Positions 56,053 through 64,000 of a stretch of DNA of 64,000 bases are shown here, piece by piece. Within the stretch, counting starts at the first letter, position 1. Every line of letters starts with the position of its first letter. The notes beneath the pieces were generated by a model that worked only from the letters and a program-made list of their open reading frames with translations, ran no database searches and was not told the DNA's origin. Made by a program: the position numbers and the translations under genes. Source of the DNA: Pleodorina starrii (Eukaryota > Chlorophyta > Chlorophyceae > Chlamydomonadales > Volvocaceae); NCBI GenBank assembly GCA_030267565.1, contig BRXU01000004.1, forward strand, positions 3,168,501 through 3,232,500, read 5' to 3'.

Positions 56053-59000
56053 ATGAGCTGCGAGGCTTTCCGAAGTCGCGGATCCGGAGGCTTTCTTGCC
56101 AGCAGGTGCTAATATTTTGTTACGTGGCTACGCCAACGTCGGGAAGCTCCAATTTACATCCGGTTTTTGTCCGCTGCACCTTTTCTGCAGTCATCACGGT
56201 CGCCGCTGCCTTAACAGAGCGGTCTTTCCCCGCCCTTCTGGCTGGTATTCGATCAGGGAGCTGCATGTTTCCACGGGCGCTATCAAGGTGCGCCGCGTTA
56301 GTCAAGCGTGCGCGCTTTCCGTTATGTCGGAACAACGGCTTTGAGGGAAGACTGATTTCTTGTTCCAATTCATGTTTTTCATTCTTCCCAGGTTCAAGAT
56401 GGAAAGTTGAGTTCACGGCAGATCCTTGAGGACTTGGCGCCTGCGCGACCCACTGAGCATGTTGGTACTACGCCTTCTCAGCGTAACCTTTTGCAATCTG
56501 GCGCCAGCGACCGTGCCAAGAGCCGCTATCTAACTTCGGCAATCATGGAAGCGCGCTCGTGGCAGGAGCTCGAGGGGCTCGCTCGCAACTATTCTGCAGT
56601 TTTTAACCACATCCAAGTGAGCGCCCTGGTATGCCGGCTGCCCAAGGTGGTTCGCAGCCCCGAGCACCTGCCCCAGCCTGAGAAGTCCCAGTTCAACCGC
56701 TTCCTGCGGGAGGTGTCCGACCTCGTGACCCACCGGCTCAGCACCTTCGACCCGCGCGCCATCGCCAACGTCCTCTGGGCCGTCAGTAAGCTGGGCTACA
56801 GCCCTGCGCCGACCACCTTGAACCAATTCTTGTTTGAATCGTACGTGCGGATGCACGACTTCAACGCTCAGGAGCTCGCCAACCTGGCCTGGGCGCTGGC
56901 CAACCTCACGACCATGGGCAACCGCCCCGTGCCGGTGTGGCTGAGGAAGTACACGCTGGCGGCAGTGCCGCGTGTCCCTGAGCTAAAGCCGAAGGAGTTG
57001 GCGCACCTGACTTGGGCACTCTCCAAGCTCTTTCCGGGTGGCGTGGCGCTGCCTGCAGCGACCCGGTTGCCGCAGCCCGGCGTGGCGCCAGGCGCCGCGG
57101 GCACACCGCCATCCAGTGGCGTGGGCAACGAACGTCCGTCGGCAACGCATGCGGAGGGAAGAACTCACGCTGGCGCCGCATCTGCTGAGGCCCACATCGT
57201 CATCCCACGCCCGCCTGCCACCGCAGCACCCACAGCCGGCGAGCCAAGCACCAGCGCCAGCGCAGATGCGGCGGGCCCTGCCAGCAGCGACAGCGCGACA
57301 CCACTGCGGGAGCTGGTCGCCGCGCTCACATTTCACGCGATCGAACTCATCCCGCGCTTCGCCTGCGGGGAGCTGGTTGTATCCGTTTGGTCTCTCCAGA
57401 ACCTCGACCTGGCGGCCGGAACCCGGCTGCTCCGGCCGGCGTTGCAGCACCTCCTGCGTACCACGCCGCAGGACCTGTCGGCGCAGGACCTGGCCTTCCT
57501 TTGGCAGACCATGGGCAAATGTGCAGCTGACAGCTCGGCGGGTGGGGAGCTGCTGCCACCCGGCGGCGCCAGCGGTAGCAATGGCCCAGCCGGCACCTCC
57601 AGGGCCAGTCGCCTGTCCTGCGCCGGCAGCACAGGGGCTGTTGCGGGCGCTGCCGCTGGCCGGTCCCGCTGCCAGACTGCCGCGGTATTCTCCCAATCGC
57701 CGGACGCCGCTGGCGCCTCGCTCGAAGACCCGGATGCCCGGCAGCCGCCCCTAGATCGGGACCAGCTGCACGCGCTGCTCGACCTCACAGTGCGGTCCCT
57801 GTACGATTTCACCGCGCAAGGCCTGTGCATGACGCTGTGGGCCTGGGCGCGGCTGGGCCTGCAGCCGGACGAAGCAGTGGCGCGGGCGGTCTTTCAGCGC
57901 TTCCACCAGGTCCTCCCCGCCCAGGCGGCCTTCCAGTGCGTCGCCATCTCGCTGTGGTCGGCGGCGCAGCTGCGCCTACGGCCGCCGTCGGCCACCATGG
58001 CGCTCTTCGAGACGTGCGCGCGGCTGCAGCTGCCCGCGTCCAAGCCGCTCGAGCGCCAGGCGCTGCTGTGGGCGTTGCAGCGCATGCGCTACCGGCCCAG
58101 TGAAGCCCTGCTGGAGTCGCTGAACATCCGGCTTCTGGACACAGTCGACCAGCTGTACCCCCTCGAGCTGCAGTGGGTGCTCCGCGCGTACGACGTGTTT
58201 GGCGTGGAGGTGCCGCGCCGCGTCCGCCTGCGGGCCCTGCACGTCGCGACCCAGATTGCCGCAGCCTCCAAGCGGGACCACGCCGCGGCCGTCACAGGCG
58301 CTGGCTCGGCCGCGACGTCGTTTGGGTGGGGTTCGTTGCCCGCAGCTGCCAGCTTGCCGGCGGCGCCCGCAGCGCTGGGGGCCCCGCCGGCGGCAGCGGC
58401 GGCGACGGCGCACAGGTCGACGGCGACGCCGTGTGCCGCGGTGAGCTACTTTGCGGCGCTGGTTGGCTTGGGTGTTGATGTGACGTGCGAGAGAAGCCGT
58501 CGGCGTGCCGCGGAAAGGAAGGTGCAGCTACTGCGCTGGCGGCTGGAGGCAAGCGCCCAGCAGCGCCGCGCGCTTCGCGCCTCCATCGAGGGCTCGGTGC
58601 AGGGTCGCCTGGGCGAGCTCGACGACGGACAGCTTTCCGCCCTGCTGGCCGTGCTCGTGCGGCTGCACCTGCGGCCGCGGGCGACCTTCGTGCGGGAGGT
58701 TTACCGGGAGCTCGCATTGCGTGCGGCCACGGCACCCTTGTTGCACCGGCACGCGGCGGCGCTGCTGGCGATGCTGGGCCGGTTGAACCCGCGGCCGCGG
58801 CCGCCGCCGGAGGTGCTGGCGGGCCTGCTGGCGGCGCTGGAGCCGCACCTGGCGGCGCTGCCTGATGAACACCTGCTGAGCACGGTGCAGTCGCTGGCGC
58901 GGCTGCGTTACCGACCGCCCGGCCCCTGGCTGCGGTGCTACTTTGCCGAGTGCATGGCGCGCGTGGATGGATGGCCGTCGGCCAACCTGGAGGTCTTCCT

Positions 59001-59295
59001 GAGCAGCCTGACGGCGCTGGGGCTGCGGCTGAGTGGGGCGCCGTGCCGGCAGCTGCAGGTGGTGGTGTACCGGCGGAAGAAGCGGGGGGAGGCGGCGGAG
59101 GACCGCCGGAAGCGGGGTGTGCACGCGGACGCAAAACCGGGCGACGCGCTGCCGGCGGCGCGCAAGGGGGCCAAGGGCTCGAAGGCCAAGGCCGGTGGGG
59201 CCAAGGCCATCGCGAAGAGCAAGGCGCCCCAGGAGATGGACTTGAAGCGCAGCCTTTGCACGCTGTGCTCGGAGCTGTCGGGCTGCGCGGTGTAG
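56053..59295 (+). CDS. Octotricopeptide-repeat (OPR) organelle RNA factor, TBC2-like, 1017 aa
   Basis: Three exons (56053-56105, 56191-56287, 56392-59295) close in phase. The first two encode a Ser/Arg/Gly-rich targeting peptide (MSCEAFRSRGSGGFLAS...). The large exon begins SRYLTSAIMEARSWQELEGL then FNHIQVSALVCRLPKV, a typical OPR/TBC2 opening. Helical repeats follow with the A/L-W-A signature: RAIANVLWAVSKLGYSP, QELANLAWALANLTT, KELAHLTWALSKL, QGLCMTLWAWARLGLQPD and SALLAVLVRLHLRP. Near-PPPEW positions appear at PRPPPEVL and YRPPGPWL. OPR proteins stabilise or activate translation of individual chloroplast or mitochondrial mRNAs; the target is unknown. No C-terminal RAP domain is seen. Two low-complexity Ala/Ser/Pro inserts break the repeats (about residues 230-300 and 650-690), and the tail is Lys/Ala-rich. 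The ORF upstream of 56392 continues only through splicing. Confidence 0.82.
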
Positions 59296-60728
59296 GGGAG
59301 GGGGAAGGTGCGTGCCGCAGCTGGGCTTGGCGCGCAGCTGGCTGCTTGCGCGTGGATGGGGGCTGGGGGGGTTGCCATAAGCAGGAGCGGACCATGCGGT
59401 TGTGCTGCACAGCAGCGGCGTGTACACTGCTGTTTGTGCTTAACAGGCGCCGCCGGCTGACGGCGGCGGCGGCAGACAGGCAATGCGCAAGCTTATCCAC
59501 GAGGGATATCGCAGTTCGTTCGTGCTCGGGCTTCCGCATTGGGAGTCAGCATCTCACGTTTTACCTGTACCTGTACGGTGACTCGTTTTATTGGGGCTTG
59601 CTTATTGACGGTGTGTTGCGACTCTAGGTATGGCACTGCGGAGCTGTCTGCACACGCCATGGGGTCCACTGCCGGCAGCAGCAACTGTGCCGGGAGCCCA
59701 AGACAGGGAATAGGTATTGTACACTAGGAAAGCCGTGGGGAACAGTAGCCGTGGTTGAATGCACCAATGGACGACCACCTGAACACAAAAGCCGAACCTT
59801 ATCCAGATACTGAAGCACGTCCGTGCGGATTGCACGGGCAGGCCTGCGCGGAGCGCTCGTGTCCGTCGTGTGTGGCTGCGACAGGGCGGAATGTGCTCAG
59901 GCTCCGCAGCGCGGTTCGCATTTATGTCACGTGTGCCGTCGTCGAGTCCCACGGGCATTCTTTTCGAGTTGGTCGTGTACCATACCACCCGGGAGGTCAC
60001 AGCGCGAGGGAGCTATCGACGTGCTGCGCACGCAGCGTTGCCAGGGAATAGGGTGCTGCGAGGTTTGGCGCCAGAGGCCGGTGCTGGATCATTACTCTTA
60101 AAGGTGTAGCGCTTACAGTGGGTCCAGCCTGGCTCAAGGCCAGTCTTGAGCTTTAATGCGATGATGCCCTTGATTTCGTGGGATTCGCCCCGATCGTAAT
60201 ATGCCACCCCTGAGGGAACGTCGAGCGTGCCGTTTGAAGGAGCATCCGGGGTCATTTTACATTGGTAGTCTGCCGTAAAGAGGGTTTTGTGTGGTTGCAC
60301 TCGGCTTGATTATGCGGTGATAACGCGTAATGTTATTCCTTTCTGGGAGGGGTGTTGCCTCCTGGCGTGCTGAGGGCAAGAGCCCCTGGTATTTTTTGCG
60401 TAATGTTGCCAATAAACCTCTATACCTGCCGCCGGCTGAGAGGACTAGTTTACAGTATCCGTGCAAGGCAAACCGCAACAGCGCCCACGGCGATACGGCG
60501 CCTTGGTGGCATGTAAGGCTTGAGGCCTCGCCGAAATGTGTTCACAGCTCCGTGCCGCTGCACTCGTGGGAACTGACCTTCCCGCGACTCTACGCGAACA
60601 CTTGCTTCGCCGTCATGCACACCAGTGCACACCCCAGGGTCCCTTTCCTGTGGCACCCCCCGTCCGTGCACCAGCTCTGAGCGCCGTATCCAACTTCCTG
60701 CCCTCCACCTCGCCCCTCAGCCCTCTTC
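59296..60728. other. Convergent 3' region, OPR / NOL12
   Basis: No gene recognised. TTACA at 60450-60454 (TGTAA on -) is 275 bp past the NOL12 stop, and another is at 60112-60116. A TGTAA on + at 60512-60516 could serve the OPR transcript, so the two 3' UTRs may overlap. Confidence 0.45.
60450..60454 (-). terminator. Candidate polyadenylation signal (TGTAA) of NOL12
   Basis: TTACA on +, 275 bp downstream of the proposed stop at 60729. Confidence 0.4.
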
Positions 60729-62928
60729 TTATCTGTGCCGCTTCTTGTCGGCGCCCTTTTTCCCCTTTTTCCCCCCTTTCCCGACACCACCCCGAGGCGC
60801 CAGGTGCGATGGCTTGCCTCCTCCCGGCCGCGCTGCCTGCTTGCCGGACTTCGGCTTGCCCAGCTGCCGCGCCGCGCCGTGCTTTCCTCCTCGTCCGCTG
60901 GCGGCATTCTTCCCTGCTCGCCCACCGGAGCCGCCCGCTGCTGATGCTGCTGCTGACCCGCGCCTGTGGCAGAGCAAACGAAGGCCAGGGCAGGGCTCGC
61001 CATCGCACGAGAGGTAAAGCGAGGCGGGGCCAGCTAAGTTCTCGGGTTGCACGGACAAGGCATCCAACCCGTATACGGGCCGTATGGGTTCCCATACTTG
61101 TTGAGATCTCGCCCGCCGCGCAACTGGACGTCGACCATACGACACCATCAGCGTCCCAACCTCAAAAGACCCCAGCCCCAGGACACACCCAAGCCTTCCC
61201 GACCAGCACACACTGGCTCCGTACGAACCAACATATCCCCAATCTCCCTTGGTCGGCTTCTCAAGCTACAGCACCCAACCGCAGCGCAGCGCCAACTGAC
61301 ATGCCCGACGACGGACCGGGGCCAGCCTCCCCGTCGTCGTCGTCGTCGTCCTCCTCGCCGCCGTCACTACCGCTCGCCTGCGGCTGTTCGTCGTCGGAGG
61401 ATTGCAGCGCCATGGTGGTGACGGTGGTGGTCATGCCGCCCTCCCCCTGATACACGGTCACGCTCTGAGGCCGCGCGGCCGCGTCATCCTCCTCGCCTGT
61501 GCCAGTCGATGGGGTACACAGAGGTCAGGGGTTTGGTCGCGCTTGATGGCATGATGGGGGAGCTGAGTGGAGAACACGGCCGCAGGTGCCGGGACTGCAA
61601 CATCGCGAGCACACCGCGCCCATCGTATATGGTAGGACAGCGGGCGCACGAAAAAATCCCTACGTGCCGTGATGGCCCCGGCCATCCATCGGGTTTTCCG
61701 TACGGGCGTGCCGTACTGACTTCTGTGTTATGTCAGTCCACCGGCCAAGACACCGGCCCGACGGGAGGCCGCATATTGCTCAGTTAATGCCGTAAATGGG
61801 GACGCAGGAACACAAAGACAACCCCAGGGTAATGGCAGGAGAAGCCCACTTCGCAAGGGGGCCTTATAACCGCGGGGTTCCAGAAGCCCGCTCACCATCG
61901 TCGCTGCTCGACCCGACTCCGTAGTCGTCTCCTAGGCCCAGCCGCTCCTTCAGTTCCGTCCGTTTCTGCGGTCGGACGGCAGAGCCCTCAAATGCTGGTC
62001 CTTGTGAGGATGGGCGCGTATGAACAGTGCCCAGACACAAAGGGGTTGGCCCCTTACACAGACTAGATGCCGAAAGCCCTGCGTCTGGGTACGCACATGC
62101 CTTACAAGCAAAAGGACAAGGTGTTTCGCTCTGCAATATCTCAGCAGCGTACGCAGCCCTGATTTTCTTCATATTCCTTCATTGTATGCGGCCCTTCTTA
62201 ACAATCCAACGCCCTCCGTCGCGTCTGGCCCACTGCCCCCCCCCCCATGTAAGCCACACCTACTTCAGACCGCTGTTGGTTTCGCTCCAGTCGCTGCTTA
62301 TCCTTGATCTGCCTGATGTAGGGATGACCAAGAAACCGTCATGTGAACCGCCCTGTACTATATTCATGATAGTGTCATGGCCAAGCATCGCATGTACGAC
62401 AAGGACTGTGTTTCGTGTGGCGCACGGGAGCTGACTCCCAAGGACTTCGCGTCCAAAGTGTCGTTCATCCGTGGCATCGAGGTGGACGCGGGTTGCATAT
62501 GTGTGTGTGTGTGCGTATGTGGAGGGGATGAGTGCCTCGATGGCCTTCCCCACCGCAACACGCGGACACCGAAACGCCCCAGACTCACTTCATGGCGTCC
62601 TGTCGTCGTTGTTGCTTCCGTTTCCGAAAGCCCGTTACGTAATCCCTGGAGAGGTGGGACATCGTGAAGTGAATTACCAGACAGGTTCACATCCTGCCAC
62701 TGGCTGAAGCCCTTGGTGCGTGGCGGCGGCGAAACATGTAGCATGGGCCCCCACAACGCTTTGCAACTCCACCAACACTTACTTGTAATCCTTAACGTCA
62801 AAGACCACCTCCACGTCCTTCTGTTTTAGCTTGCGCTTGCTAATATGGTGCGCGGAAGGAACCTGGTCGCCGGGGACTTTTTTCCAAAGTCCCAATGCAT
62901 CATACTCGCGAAATCTAAACTTACTCAT
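60729..62928 (-). CDS. RRP17: NOL12/RRP17 family rRNA-processing protein (3' half of model tentative)
   Basis: Nucleolar factor for pre-rRNA 5' end processing (family knowledge). The first exons close in phase: 62928-62783, 62645-62589 and 62312-62264. They give MSKFRFREYDALGLWKKVPG, SKRKLKQKDVEVVFDVKDYK, DYVTGFRKRKQQRRQDAMKQ and IKDKQRLERNQQRSE. The VFD...YVTGFRKRKxQRR block is the NOL12/RRP17 signature. Later coding segments are recognisable but their joints are not settled. They are KIRAAYAAEILQSE (near 62165), RPQKRTELKERLGLGDDYG (61992-61890), an acidic stretch SSDDEQPQASGSDGGEEDDD (61420-61310) and GGRDLNKYGNPYGPYTG (near 61100). The last is a Gly/Lys/Arg-rich tail ending GKGGKKGKKGADKKRHR at the stop, 60729. 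An acidic middle with a basic tail is usual for nucleolar proteins. Confidence 0.78.
62498..62514. repeat. (GT)n microsatellite in a NOL12 intron
   Basis: About seven GT units in the intron between the exons ending at 62589 and starting at 62312. Confidence 0.85.
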
Positions 62929-63253
62929 CTGAATAACCTTAAGGAAGGCACAAAGACTAGTTGTTTGGGGCGGTCCCCGTTAGTTACACTCAGCGTACAA
63001 TATTGCAAGTGCCGTTGATAATTAAGATGTTACTCCATTCTTAATGTTTGCAGAGCGCGACGCGCGCAGCAACCGACCAAAGATTCTCAACGGCTGCCGG
63101 AACAACCGCCACAGTACGGGATACGGGATACAAGCCGGATTTGAATTCTCATAATCCACCCCTGTCGTGGCGAACTATCCAATATCGCACGTCGTAAGTA
63201 GACAAGCGGGTAAAATAGTCGTTTGTTTACGTTCGTTGGCTATCATCGCAATC
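62929..63253. promoter_or_regulatory. Divergent promoter region, NOL12 / right-edge gene
   Basis: The 325 bp between the two start codons are AT-rich. No specific motif recognised. Confidence 0.45.
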
Positions 63254-64000
63254 ATGGCGGGTCTGTCTCAAATTGCCTCGTCGCTCAAAAGTTCAGCGCC
63301 GTTGCATGCGGCGCCCAGCTCCATTCTGCGTCCTCGTTCTCTTGCCGCCATGCATACCAATTCTTGTCAATCACCTTCCTCGTTTCGGTGTGCTGGCCGG
63401 CTCGTCTCGCGGCAAGGCCATTTCGCTGGCCCACTTGTTTCGTCTCGACGCAGTCGGCTAACCGTCCAAGGTATGCATCTCTAACTGTTTTCAGTGGTCG
63501 TCGCCCTTACTTCTTGCCGATGGCTGTCACCATCGTGCGTCTCGGTTGCCTGTTGCCGGATCAAATGACTGGGCCCCGTCTTCCTAATGGCAGCGACGAG
63601 CAGGTGTCATGGTTATCCGTTCAGTGACACTGACTACATGCGGTGAGGCAGCCCTCAGCTAGGCCAAGGGATGAACTGTCTTCCAAAAGGGGGCCGTAAC
63701 CTCCCGTATTCTCGGTATGCCTGCTCAGCGTGTCTCCTTCGTAAGAGCACGTCAGGTTTGCGAGGGCCGCCTCTTAACCCCAACTGCTGGTCCTGGTGTA
63801 TGCGCAGTATCGAGCTTCTTAACCGACCGCCCTACGGCCCAATGAAGATACTGCCCGCCACGGATGAGAACGCCAATAACTACAGCGGTAAGGGTTGCGG
63901 GAGGATTTGCTCTGCCCGATCGGACGCATCCGATGTCCCCGTCATGCGGCCCTGCTCCAGGCGTGCTTGTCTTCCAGCGTGCGCACGAGCAGCCGCTTAC
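63254..64000 (+). CDS. Partial gene for a plastid-targeted protein
   Basis: The first exon 63254-63470 encodes MAGLSQIASSLKSSAPLHAA followed by Ser/Arg-rich, acid-free sequence ending RRSRLTVQ. This is a convincing chloroplast transit peptide, with a gtatgc donor. A later exon 63808-63887 (acceptor gcgcag, donor gtaagg) encodes IELLNRPPYGPMKILPATDE then NANNYS. The phases of these two exons do not match (1 versus 2), so at least one exon lies between them and was not found. The mature protein is not recognised. The gene runs beyond the window. Confidence 0.55.

Noticed and set aside
58292..59539. A 415-codon minus-strand open frame opposite the OPR gene
   Set aside because: Antisense shadow of the repeat-bearing OPR exon, with Pro/Ala-rich nonsense composition.
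62377..62480. Plus-strand MAKHRMYDKDCVSCGARELT as a possible small zinc protein
   Set aside because: It falls inside an intron of the NOL12 gene, which is strongly supported on the other strand, and has no continuation exon.

Overview
The window is nuclear DNA of a green alga, most likely a chlorophyte of the Chlamydomonadales/volvocine type. The signs are intron-rich genes with GC-rich exons, Ala/Gly/Gln/Ser/Pro-rich linkers, TGTAA motifs downstream of stops, and many plant- and alga-type chloroplast proteins. There is no bacterial operon structure, no recognisable transposon, no CRISPR array and no RNA gene that I could support. All gene models were spliced by hand from GT-AG (twice GC-AG) sites, requiring reading phase to close at every junction. 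No alignment was run.

Layout: 1-2441 unassigned. 2442-6587 (-) RWP-RK transcription factor. 7263-10560 (+) LPA3/DUF1995 photosystem II accumulation factor. 12172-17286 (+) ARC6 plastid-division protein. 19050-21970 (-) Aurora/CALK-like Ser/Thr kinase. 22607-24079 (+) Nudix hydrolase. 24612-29559 (-) RBM5/10-SUA-type splicing regulator. 29831-31539 (+) rhodanese-methyltransferase fusion. 32309-39067 (-) very large low-complexity protein. 39680-40605 (-) NAT9-type acetyltransferase. 40956-42291 (+) HIRAN-domain protein. 42559-44203 (-) POP4/p29 of RNase P/MRP. 45225-48516 (+) bestrophin-like membrane protein. 49654-50483 (-) small, apparently chloroplast-targeted protein with a proline run and a twin-arginine motif. 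50925-52607 (+) ferredoxin FdC2. 53150-55694 (+) NEMP/PNET2-type nuclear envelope protein. 56053-59295 (+) octotricopeptide-repeat (OPR) protein. 60729-62928 (-) NOL12/RRP17 rRNA-processing protein. 63254-64000 (+) start of a gene for a plastid-targeted protein, running off the end.

Most genes alternate as divergent pairs with short shared upstream regions (270-1000 bp) and convergent pairs with facing 3' ends. Two themes recur. The chloroplast theme comprises LPA3, ARC6, FdC2, the OPR protein, the small twin-Arg protein and the partial right-edge gene. The RNA theme comprises the RBM5-like protein, POP4, NOL12 and the OPR protein. Nothing shows they are co-regulated. The least described items are the 147-residue proline-run/twin-Arg protein divergent from FdC2, the 1739-residue protein with a short RRx(S/T)-type repeat, and the rhodanese-methyltransferase fusion.
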